Positions 1-6,579 of a stretch of 45,498 nucleotides of DNA are shown here, piece by piece (within the stretch, counting starts at the first letter, position 1; every line of letters starts with the position of its first letter). Under the pieces are notes generated by a model. That model did no database searches. It saw only the letters and a list, made by a program, of their open reading frames with translations, and was not told where the DNA came from. Location: contig NZ_JALPTB010000053.1 of NCBI RefSeq assembly GCF_023218075.1, positions 1-45,498 on the forward strand. The letters are read 5' to 3'. The position numbers and the translations under genes are program-made. This stretch comes from Rhodococcus sp. HM1. Lineage in GTDB: Bacteria; Actinomycetota; Actinomycetes; Mycobacteriales; Mycobacteriaceae.

Positions 1-32
1 CGGCGGCAGCGTCAGATGTGTAAAAGCGACAG
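1..32. other. Probable residual Nextera sequencing adapter
   Basis: The first 32 bases align without gaps to the Illumina Nextera read-1 transposase adapter, with only three mismatches that I can count by eye. The core GCAGCGTCAGATGTGTA is identical, and the end reads AAAGCGACAG where the adapter has TAAGAGACAG. This is not expected in a GC-rich actinobacterial genome, and its position at base 1 fits an untrimmed contig end. Genuine genomic sequence probably begins near base 33. Confidence 0.85.
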
Positions 33-43
33 CCCCCGCGCCC

Positions 44-85
44 CGTGCGTGGTTTCGGTAGTTGCCGCTACCGAAACCACGCACG
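44..85. terminator. Perfect 18-bp hairpin, probable terminator
   Basis: Arms 44-61 and 68-85 are exact reverse complements of 18 bases around the 6-base loop TTGCCG. No T-tract follows, which is normal for actinobacterial terminators. It probably ends a gene lying to the left of the contig start and insulates the ABC operon that begins at 212. The rest of 86-211 shows only the strong ribosome binding site AGGAGGTG before the GTG at 212; I see no convincing promoter boxes. Confidence 0.6.
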
Positions 86-211
86 AGGCAAGGGTTTCGA
101 TCACGACGATCCGAACCCTGTACGCGGGCGTCACCTCGGCCCCATGATCACCACTCTGAGAATCGAAAGCTGTTTTGGGCCCGGTAATTCCGGCCAGGAG
201 GTGCCGGAACC

Positions 212-1093
212 GTGAACGCCCCCGTCGACACCCTCGACGACCCGACCATCGCGGTCACCGCCACGCCGGCGACCCCGCGACCGGGCAACCCGTTCCTCCG
301 CCGCGTCGCAGGCCGTCTCGTCGCGCTGGGCGCGTTCCTGCTGCTCTGGTGGGCGGTGACCGCTGCCGGCCTGATCGAACCGCTGTTCCTGCCGTCGCCG
401 GGCGCGGTGTGGGACGCGTTCGTGCTGGCCAACACCTGGCATCCGGTCGCACCGGGTGTCGACCGGCTCGTGCAGGGCGCCCAGGGCTATTTCCTGTGGG
501 AACACCTGCTGGCCAGTTGCCAGCGGATCGCCGCGGGTGTCGGCGCCGCCATCGTCGTCGGCCCGCTCCTCGGTTTCGCGATGGGCATGTGGCGACCGCT
601 CAACACCCTCGTCGAGCCGTATCTGAACTTCCTGCGGGCCCTCCCCCCGCTCGGCTACATCGGCCTGCTCATCGTGTGGTTCGGCATCGGCGACACCTCG
701 AAGATCTGGCTGCTGTTCCTCGCCGCGTTCCCAGCGATCACCATCGCCACGATCAACGGCGTGCATTCGGTGCCCCGCGACCACATCGACGCCGTGCGCT
801 CACTCGGCGCCAACCGCCGCCAGGTGCTCACCGAAGTCGTCCTGCCCTCCACCGCACCCGAAGTGCTCACCGGCATCCGCATCGCCGTGGGTTTTGCGTG
901 GACGACGGTCGTCGCGGCCGAACTCAACAACGGCATCCCCGGCATCGGCGGATTGGCGTATCTGTCCGGCACACAACTCGATACACCGCTGACGATCGCG
1001 TGCATCGTTGTCGTCGGGATCACCGCCCTCGTGCTGGACGCAGTCATCAAATGGATCGGCGTCCTCGCCGTGCCCTGGAAGGGAAAATCATGA
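212..1093 (+). CDS. ABC transporter permease, sulfonate/taurine/nitrate type
   Basis: This 293-aa inner-membrane permease is of the SsuC/TauC family and forms the channel of a sulfonate- or taurine-type importer. The N-terminus is hydrophilic, a first membrane segment follows at about residues 32-50, and the binding-protein-dependent transport domain fills the rest. The EAA-type coupling loop reads DAVRSLGANRRQVLTEVVLP. GTG 212 is chosen because AGGAGGTG lies 8 bases upstream. Its stop overlaps the ATG of the next gene (ATGA), so the binding protein, permease and ATPase are translationally coupled. Substrate is inferred from family and from the SsuD-like gene next door; nitrate or another anion is possible. 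Confidence 0.9.
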   Translation: MNAPVDTLDDPTIAVTATPATPRPGNPFLRRVAGRLVALGAFLLLWWAVTAAGLIEPLFLPSPGAVWDAFVLANTWHPVAPGVDRLVQGAQGYFLWEHLLASCQRIAAGVGAAIVVGPLLGFAMGMWRPLNTLVEPYLNFLRALPPLGYIGLLIVWFGIGDTSKIWLLFLAAFPAITIATINGVHSVPRDHIDAVRSLGANRRQVLTEVVLPSTAPEVLTGIRIAVGFAWTTVVAAELNNGIPGIGGLAYLSGTQLDTPLTIACIVVVGITALVLDAVIKWIGVLAVPWKGKS

Positions 1094-2142
1094 AGCGCAC
1101 ACTCGTTGCCGTCACCGCGCTGGCAACGGCCACGCTCGTCGCCGGCTGCGTGTCCTCCGACCGCAGCAGTTCCCCCGACGGTTCCGCTGCAGCGAGCGCC
1201 TGCCCGTTCGAGGTCGACGAATCGATCACCACCACCGCCCGGATCGCCTACCAGGACATCCCGAACGGTGATCTCCTCGTGAAGGATTCGGGCATCCTCG
1301 AGGCGTGCCTGCCCAACGCCGAGATCACGTGGAGCCGGTTCGCGTCGGGTGGCGACGTGGTGCAGGCCTTCGGTTCCGGCAGCGCCGACCTCGGCCTGCT
1401 CGGTTCCAGCCCCGCGACGAAGGCGCTGTCGGCGCCGCTGAACATCGACGTACAGGTCGTCTGGATCCACGACGTCATCGGCGCAGCCGAGTCCCTCGTG
1501 GTGCGCGATCCGGCGATCACGTCGGTCGAACAGCTCGCGGGCAAGACGATCGCGACGCCGTTCGCCTCGACCGCGCACTACAGCCTGCTCGCCGCACTGG
1601 ACCGCGCCGGCATCACCGACCAGGTCACCCTCGTCAACCTGGCACCCGACGCGACGGTCGCGGCGTGGCAGAGCGGCGAGATCGACGGCACCTGGATCTG
1701 GGAGCCGACCCTGTCCGAACTCACCGACGGCCACGTGCTGCTCACCAGCGCCGACACCGCCGCCGCCGGCGTGCCGACCTTCGACCTCGCCGGCGCGACC
1801 CGCGCATTCGTCGACGCCAACCCGGAGTTCGTCGCGGTGTGGACGCGGGCCCAGGACTGGGCCGTCGAACAGCTCCTCACCAACCCCGACGAGGCATCGG
1901 TCGCGCTCGCGGTCCAGCTGGGCATCTCGCCGGAGGAGGTGCGTCCGCAGCTCGACGGGCTGACCTATCTGCGGGCGTCGGATCAGGCGTCGGACGAGTA
2001 TCTCGGGGCCGCCTTCGCCGACAATCTGCTCTCCACCGCACAGTTCCTGCTCGAACAGGGTCAGATCACCGCGGTGAGCGACCCGGAGGTGTACCGGAAC
2101 GGCATCTACGTCGACGCGGCACGCAAGGTCGCACAGCCGTGA
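1090..2142 (+). CDS. Sulfonate/taurine-type ABC substrate-binding lipoprotein
   Basis: This 350-aa protein is a TauA/SsuA-like periplasmic-binding lipoprotein. Residues 1-20 form a lipoprotein signal ending in LVAGC, with Cys20 as the lipidation site, so it is anchored outside the membrane. The body contains the typical NMT1/SsuA stretches, for example FGSGSADLGLLGSSPATKAL and a WEPTLSEL segment close to the ligand-gate region seen in TauA proteins. It overlaps the permease upstream by ATGA and the ATPase downstream by GTGA. Taurine or a short alkanesulfonate is the most likely ligand; the exact ligand cannot be read from sequence. Confidence 0.88.
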   Translation: MKRTLVAVTALATATLVAGCVSSDRSSSPDGSAAASACPFEVDESITTTARIAYQDIPNGDLLVKDSGILEACLPNAEITWSRFASGGDVVQAFGSGSADLGLLGSSPATKALSAPLNIDVQVVWIHDVIGAAESLVVRDPAITSVEQLAGKTIATPFASTAHYSLLAALDRAGITDQVTLVNLAPDATVAAWQSGEIDGTWIWEPTLSELTDGHVLLTSADTAAAGVPTFDLAGATRAFVDANPEFVAVWTRAQDWAVEQLLTNPDEASVALAVQLGISPEEVRPQLDGLTYLRASDQASDEYLGAAFADNLLSTAQFLLEQGQITAVSDPEVYRNGIYVDAARKVAQP

Positions 2143-2936
2143 CCGGCGTCCGGACGGGAACCGACCGGGTCACCTTCACCGGGGTCTCGAAGTCGTACGG
2201 CACCGGTCCGTCGGCGGTGCCCGCGGTGAGCACCGTCGATCTGACCGTCGAGCCGGGCGAGTTCGTGTGCCTGGTCGGCCCGTCCGGATGCGGCAAGACC
2301 ACCCTGCTGCAGATGCTCGCGGGATTCGAATCCCCCACCACCGGCACCGTCGACATCGGCGGCGTCCCGGTGACGGGCCCCGGTCCCGAACGCGGGGTGG
2401 TCTTCCAGAAACCCAACCTGTTCCCGTGGAAGTCGGTGCGCGCCAACGTCGAACTCGGACCGAAGCTGCGCGGTGTCCCCCGGGCCGAGCGCCGCGCGCG
2501 GGCCGACCGGATCCTCACGACGGTCGGCCTGTCCGAGTTCGGGGACCGGCGCACGTACGAGCTGTCCGGCGGTATGCAGCAGCGCGCGCAGATCGCGCGG
2601 GTGCTGGTGAACGAACCGCGAATCATCCTGATGGACGAGCCCTTCGGTGCGCTCGATGCCCTGACCCGCGAGAAGCTCCAGACCGAACTGCTCGCGATCC
2701 GGAACGCCGAGCACCGCACGGTCCTGTTCGTCACCCACAGTGTCGACGAGGCCGTCTTCCTCGGCACCCGGGTACTCGTGATGAGCGCGCGACCCGGCCG
2801 CATCGTCGAGGACGTCAGGATCTCGTTGCCCGGCGACGAGGACGACGCACCGCGATCACCGTCGGTGCGCACGACCCCCGAGTTCGCCGCCTACAAGGAG
2901 CGGATCGCGAGCGAGATCTACCGCGCCCACGCCTGA
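2139..2936 (+). CDS. Sulfonate/taurine-type ABC ATP-binding protein
   Basis: This 265-aa ATPase drives the importer made by the two preceding genes. Walker A GPSGCGKTT is at residues 47-55, the Q-loop at VVFQK near 87-91, the signature LSGGMQQ at 142-148 and Walker B IILMDEP at 162-168, followed by a switch His in LFVTHS. It belongs to the SsuB/TauB family and has the usual length. GTG 2139 overlaps the preceding stop (GTGA), which decides the start. The stop lies only 3 bases from the stop of the convergent ssuD-like gene, and I see no terminator between them. Confidence 0.92.
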   Translation: MTGVRTGTDRVTFTGVSKSYGTGPSAVPAVSTVDLTVEPGEFVCLVGPSGCGKTTLLQMLAGFESPTTGTVDIGGVPVTGPGPERGVVFQKPNLFPWKSVRANVELGPKLRGVPRAERRARADRILTTVGLSEFGDRRTYELSGGMQQRAQIARVLVNEPRIILMDEPFGALDALTREKLQTELLAIRNAEHRTVLFVTHSVDEAVFLGTRVLVMSARPGRIVEDVRISLPGDEDDAPRSPSVRTTPEFAAYKERIASEIYRAHA

Positions 2937-2939
2937 CCG

Positions 2940-4085
2940 TCAGTGCACCAGTGAAAGTCCCTGCGCCGCAGCAGGATGCTTCCACAGTCCACGGCGCGCC
3001 AGCAACGGCAGGACACCCTCACCGAACCAGTACGCCTCCTCGAGGTGCGGGACACCCGAGAGCACGAATTCGTCGACGCCGGCGGCGTGATACTCCTCGA
3101 TCAGCGCGGCGACCTCCTCGTGACTACCGACGAGCGAGGTTCCCGCGCCGCCGCGCACGAGTCCGACCCCACTCCACAGACCCGGGTGGATCTCGAGGGT
3201 GCGGGCATCCCCGTCGTGGCGGGTCGCGCTGCCGTGCAGTTCCCGCATCAGACGCTGGCCCTCGGACTCGCTCGCCGCCAAACCGGCTTGGGCGAGCGCG
3301 ATCTCGTCCGGGTCCATGTCGTCGAGCAGCCGCTGTGCCTGCGCCCACGCCTCTTCCGACGTGTCGCGGCTGATCACGTGCAGCCGGACTCCGAATCGCA
3401 GGGACCGGCCGAACACGGCAGCCTCGGACTTCACCCTCTCGATCTTCCGCGCGACCGCGCCCGGCGGCTCGCCCCACGTGAGGTACACGTCCGCGTGCCG
3501 GCCCGCCACCGGGAGCGCCGCGGGCGACGACCCGCCGAAGTACACCGTGGGCGCCGGATCGGGCGTCCGGTCCAGGCGCGCACCTTCGACGTGGATGTGC
3601 TCACCGTCGAGCGACACCAGGTCGCCGCGCCACAGTCCGCGCAGGACGGTGAGGAATTCGTCGGTGCGCCGGTAGCGCTCGTCCTTGCTCAGGAAATCCC
3701 CGTACGCGCGCTGTTCGCTGCTCTCGCCACCGGTGACGATGTTGATCAGCAGTCGTCCGTTCGAATGATCCTGGTAGGCAGTGGCCATCTGCGCGGCCAG
3801 TGTGGGCGAGAGTGCGTCGGGACGGAAAGCGACGAGGAACTTCAGTCGCTGCGTCAGCGGGACCAGCATCGACGTGGTGATCCACGCATCGACGCACTGC
3901 AGGCCGGTCGGGGTCAGCGCAGCCTCGAAGCCGAGTTGCTCGGCCGACCTCGCGACCTGGCCGAGATAGTCGAGGGTGGCCGGCCGGTCGGCGGCCGAAA
4001 CGCGCAGGTCGGCGCCGTGACCGCCACCGACGATCGAGCGGCTGTCGCCGGAAGTGGGCAGGAACCAGTGGAACGACATGGACAT
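2940..4085 (-). CDS. ssuD: FMNH2-dependent alkanesulfonate monooxygenase (SsuD-type)
   Basis: This LLM-fold enzyme is expected to cleave alkanesulfonates to aldehyde plus sulfite using FMNH2 and O2. From ATG 4085 it is 381 aa, the classic SsuD length. It begins MSMSFHWFLPTSGD, with the SsuD N-terminal FWFLPT-like strand, and contains LLINIVTGG, FGGSSPAALPVAGRHADVYLTWGE and the C-terminal region FVLSGVPHLEEAYWFGEGVLP, all characteristic of SsuD. A second ATG at 4079 is possible. The gene stands alone, converging on an ABC importer that can supply its substrate, and is preceded by its own leader peptide and operator-like palindromes. It needs a flavin reductase partner such as SsuE, which is absent here. 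Confidence 0.93.
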   Translation of the reverse strand: MSMSFHWFLPTSGDSRSIVGGGHGADLRVSAADRPATLDYLGQVARSAEQLGFEAALTPTGLQCVDAWITTSMLVPLTQRLKFLVAFRPDALSPTLAAQMATAYQDHSNGRLLINIVTGGESSEQRAYGDFLSKDERYRRTDEFLTVLRGLWRGDLVSLDGEHIHVEGARLDRTPDPAPTVYFGGSSPAALPVAGRHADVYLTWGEPPGAVARKIERVKSEAAVFGRSLRFGVRLHVISRDTSEEAWAQAQRLLDDMDPDEIALAQAGLAASESEGQRLMRELHGSATRHDGDARTLEIHPGLWSGVGLVRGGAGTSLVGSHEEVAALIEEYHAAGVDEFVLSGVPHLEEAYWFGEGVLPLLARRGLWKHPAAAQGLSLVH

Positions 4086-4125
4086 GACGAGACCTTCGAA
4101 GTGAGGGAACGTGGACCGGTGCAGG

Positions 4126-4233
4126 TCAGCGACGACAGCGAAGCGCAGATACCCGGCACAGATCCACGTACAGACGCCAGCTGTGCCACACGGGACGCAG
4201 CACGCGGGGCTGCGGGTCACCGATGGGCGTCAC
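4126..4233 (-). CDS. Short leader peptide upstream of ssuD (sulfur-gene leader type)
   Basis: A 35-codon reading frame starts at GTG 4233, with GCAGGAG placed about 7 bases upstream, and ends at TGA 4126, 40 bases before the ssuD start. Its C-terminus reads RLYVDLCRVSALRCRR. This closely matches the short actinobacterial leader peptides (typically ...RRHVDLCRVSSA...C) found before sulfur-assimilation and sulfonate genes. The two Cys codons near the end suit control by cysteine availability: ribosome stalling or termination would alter translation or transcription of ssuD. The role is inferred from family and position. I do not see a strong competing hairpin in 4086-4125, so the mechanism is open. 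Confidence 0.75.
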   Translation of the reverse strand: MTPIGDPQPRVLRPVWHSWRLYVDLCRVSALRCRR

Positions 4234-4244
4234 GGCACTACTCC

Positions 4245-4300
4245 TGCACTCGTGCATGTTCGGGCGTCGACAGGCTACCGCACGAGTGCGGAATTCGACA
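4245..4300 (-). promoter_or_regulatory. ssuD promoter with two palindromic operator-like boxes
   Basis: On the minus strand a TAGCCT -10 box lies at 4277-4272, with a weak -35-like TGTCGA at 4300-4295 and a 17-bp spacer. Two perfect palindromes flank the -10: CCGCACgaGTGCGG at 4278-4291, inside the spacer, and TGCACtcGTGCA at 4245-4256, just past the expected start of transcription. Their GCACnnGTGC cores are 33 bp apart, about three helical turns, the geometry expected for cooperative repressor dimers. The regulator is not encoded next to it. Confidence 0.6.
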
Positions 4301-4313
4301 CGGGCGTTCCGGC

Positions 4314-4340
4314 CGGGACGCACGGCTGCCGTGCGTCCCG
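4314..4340. terminator. 12-bp perfect hairpin after the DszC-like gene
   Basis: Arms 4314-4325 and 4329-4340 are exact reverse complements around a 3-base loop. The hairpin sits 8 bases past the stop of the minus-strand gene that ends at 4349. It therefore closes the long minus-strand operon 13241-4349 and separates it from the ssuD promoter. Confidence 0.8.
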
Positions 4341-4348
4341 GCGACCGG

Positions 4349-5584
4349 TCAGAAGAACGCGCCCGTCGGCAACGGCTCACCCGTCAGTTCGTGGGCCCCG
4401 ATGGCCTTTGCCTTGTAGGTGCGCGGGTTGTGTGCTGCCAGGGTACGGATGTTGCGCCAGTGCCGGTCGAGGTGCGAGCTTCGCCGGGCTGCGGTGCCAC
4501 CGCCGACATCGAACAGGTCACCGGCAGCCCGCAGGGCGATCTCGTCCACCACGACCTTGGCCTTCGCTGCACGGACCGCGGCTCGCAGCGAAAGTTCCTG
4601 TTCCTCGTCGGTGCCGTGTGCGGCGTATGCCTCGGACAGGGCTTCGGCGGCCGCGACGACCAGCGCCTCGGCGGCGAACGCCTGGCTGGCGAGCACACCG
4701 ACGGTCTGCTGCAGGATCGGATCCTCGACGGGGCTGTCCGCAGCGGCGTGATAGAACGTGCGCTGCTTGGTCCGGACGAGGTCGGCGGCGTCGCGGGTGA
4801 CCCGCCGCAGGATCCCGGCGATCACAGCGGTGAGGTACAGCTGCGGGAACGTGGCCGAGTACGGCAGATCTCCGTAGTACGTCCCGGTGCCGAGGAAGTC
4901 TTCCCGGTCCACGGCGACGTTCTCGAACCGGGTGGTGCCGCTGCCGGTGAACTGCTGTCCGATGCCGTCCCAGTCCCGTTCCAGGACGACGCCCTCGCGG
5001 TCGGCGGGAACCACCACACGGATCGGTTCATCCTCGGGTCCCTGCGCTGCGACGACGAGATAGTTCGCGTAGAGGTTACCCGTGCTGTAGAACTTGGTGC
5101 CGTTCAACCGAAGCCCGTCCGGTGTCTCGGTCACCGCGGTTTCGAAATCCTGGTTGCGCCGGCCGGCGTGCTTGCGGCTCAGCTCCGTCGACGCCAGGCC
5201 GAACAGCTTTCCGGCCCGGACCTCTTCGAGCCAGCGCCCGTCCGGCCCGTCTGCCCGGCGCAGCGTGCTCTCGACGAAGTTCAGGTGGTTGCGGAGGCTG
5301 TGCGCCACGTTCGGATCCACCTCGCCGAGAGCGATGACCGTCCGGAAGAGTTCGACGAGCGTGGCCCCGCCGCCGCCCTGGTCTGCCGGGAGCCGGAGTG
5401 CGCCGAGCCGTGACTGCCGGATCACCTCGAATTCCTCGAACGGGTGCCGGTGGGCGTCGTCGCGGTCGACGACCTCGGCGTCGATGTAGGCGAGAAGTTC
5501 GTCGAGTTCGCGCGATCCGGCCGTCACGGGGTGTTCGAAGGTCGGTGCCGGGCGGGTTTCCACAGGATCGAGGGTGCTCGTCAT
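4349..5584 (-). CDS. DszC-like flavin-dependent monooxygenase (acyl-CoA dehydrogenase fold)
   Basis: This 411-aa protein has the acyl-CoA dehydrogenase fold but belongs with the DszC/SfnB-type FMNH2-dependent sulfur oxygenases. Signs of this are RLNGTKFYSTGNLYANYLVV in the middle (flavin-binding region), WDGIGQQFTGSGTTRFENV, and the C-terminal block HLDRHWRNIRTLAAHNP typical of DszC relatives. It ends in ...TGAFF. The usual ATG is used with GGAGAAACC just upstream. It is the last gene of the long minus-strand operon, 56 bases after metQ-like, and is followed by a strong hairpin. Expected substrate is an organic sulfide, sulfoxide or similar; the exact compound is unknown. Confidence 0.85.
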   Translation of the reverse strand: MTSTLDPVETRPAPTFEHPVTAGSRELDELLAYIDAEVVDRDDAHRHPFEEFEVIRQSRLGALRLPADQGGGGATLVELFRTVIALGEVDPNVAHSLRNHLNFVESTLRRADGPDGRWLEEVRAGKLFGLASTELSRKHAGRRNQDFETAVTETPDGLRLNGTKFYSTGNLYANYLVVAAQGPEDEPIRVVVPADREGVVLERDWDGIGQQFTGSGTTRFENVAVDREDFLGTGTYYGDLPYSATFPQLYLTAVIAGILRRVTRDAADLVRTKQRTFYHAAADSPVEDPILQQTVGVLASQAFAAEALVVAAAEALSEAYAAHGTDEEQELSLRAAVRAAKAKVVVDEIALRAAGDLFDVGGGTAARRSSHLDRHWRNIRTLAAHNPRTYKAKAIGAHELTGEPLPTGAFF

Positions 5585-5620
5585 TTCGGTTTCTCCTTGA
5601 GGTTGTTCGGGTGGATGTTC

Positions 5621-5630
5621 TTGTATACAA
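5621..5630. promoter_or_regulatory. Perfect palindrome TTGTATACAA, possible GntR-type operator
   Basis: The 10-base perfect palindrome TTGTATACAA lies in the 56-base gap between the metQ-like gene and the DszC-like gene, 36 bases before the latter's start. In this GC-rich DNA an AT-rich palindrome stands out. GntR-family regulators commonly bind GTATAC-centred sites. It may give the DszC-like gene a secondary regulated promoter inside the operon. No GntR gene lies in the window. Confidence 0.45.
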
Positions 5631-5640
5631 ATCGATTCGG

Positions 5641-6570
5641 CTACTTGTCCCGGGGAACGTGTACGGAGACGTACGCTCCTCGGTACTTCTGTTCGAGGTA
5701 GTCGGCCACCTCCTCACCTTCCAGCGCACGGCCGAGTGCCGATACTCTCGGGTCGCCGGCGAGCCGGGACGGCGCGACGAGTACGCGGGCGTATGGATTG
5801 TTCGGTCCCGGTTCCACTTTCAGCGCGTCCCGTTCCGGAATCAGACCGATCGAGGCCGCGGTTCGGGGATCGAGTACAACGGCGTCGTAGTTGCGGTAGG
5901 CATCCGCGGCGAAGTTCGCCAGGTCCAGCCGCCTGATCGACAGATGACGTTGCGATTCGAGGATGTTCGCCTCCGAGACAGCGAGATCCCGCGCGGCGAG
6001 ACCGCCGAACTCCCGATCCAGTGTGATCAGATTCGACTCCTGCAGGAGGTAGAGACCGCGGGCGAATCCGGTGACGGTATCGGCCAATGCGACCGTTGCC
6101 CCGTGCGGCAGATTCGTTCCGGTGACCCTGTCCTCGACGAGTCCGGCGTTCACCCAGTCGTCGGTCTCTTCGATACCCGACCATTTCGCCGAGTACAGCG
6201 CGTAGGGCGCGACATTGACCTCGGAGACGACACTCAACGTGTCCAACGAGTTCGTCGCCCGGTCCTGCAGGAACGCGGGTTGCGTCTGGAAATACACGAG
6301 GTCCGCATGTCCTTCGGCGAGTTGCCGATTCGCGTCGTCGGTGGCGTCGACGAGTTCGATCTCGACGCCGTCCGCCAACCCGTGCGCGGACACGTGCTCC
6401 AGGACGTCGCGGTAACCCTCGTCGCCCACCAGGATCGTCAGTGCGTCCCCGCTCGCGGTACCGTCGCCGTAGGTCACGGTCACTTCGTCCGAACACCCGG
6501 ACAGCACCAGCAACGCGGTGATGCTCGCGAGAATCGTTCCGCGAATGCGACCGGTATCCGATTTTCCCAT
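5641..6570 (-). CDS. MetQ/NlpA-family substrate-binding lipoprotein
   Basis: This 309-aa secreted lipoprotein carries a signal ending LVLSGC, with Cys26 as the lipidation site. The mature part resembles the MetQ/NlpA family, which binds methionine or related amino acids: ALTILVGDEGYRDVLEHVSA, ADLVYFQTQPAFLQD and SVVSEVNVAPYALYSAKW follow the family pattern. The normal partners MetN (ATPase) and MetI (permease) are absent, so it either feeds an importer encoded elsewhere or serves as a scavenging receptor. It starts 9 bases after the CopC-CopD gene with TAGGAGG upstream, so it is co-transcribed. A sulfur amino acid or its oxidised derivative is a reasonable ligand guess. Confidence 0.82.
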   Translation of the reverse strand: MGKSDTGRIRGTILASITALLVLSGCSDEVTVTYGDGTASGDALTILVGDEGYRDVLEHVSAHGLADGVEIELVDATDDANRQLAEGHADLVYFQTQPAFLQDRATNSLDTLSVVSEVNVAPYALYSAKWSGIEETDDWVNAGLVEDRVTGTNLPHGATVALADTVTGFARGLYLLQESNLITLDREFGGLAARDLAVSEANILESQRHLSIRRLDLANFAADAYRNYDAVVLDPRTAASIGLIPERDALKVEPGPNNPYARVLVAPSRLAGDPRVSALGRALEGEEVADYLEQKYRGAYVSVHVPRDK

Positions 6571-6579
6571 GTGCGCCTC

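Noticed and set aside
144..215. A 23-codon frame (MITTLRIESCFG...) overlapping the GTG start of the first permease
   Set aside because: It has no ribosome binding site or clear leaderless promoter and no match to the sulfur leader motif, although overlap with the GTG could allow coupling.
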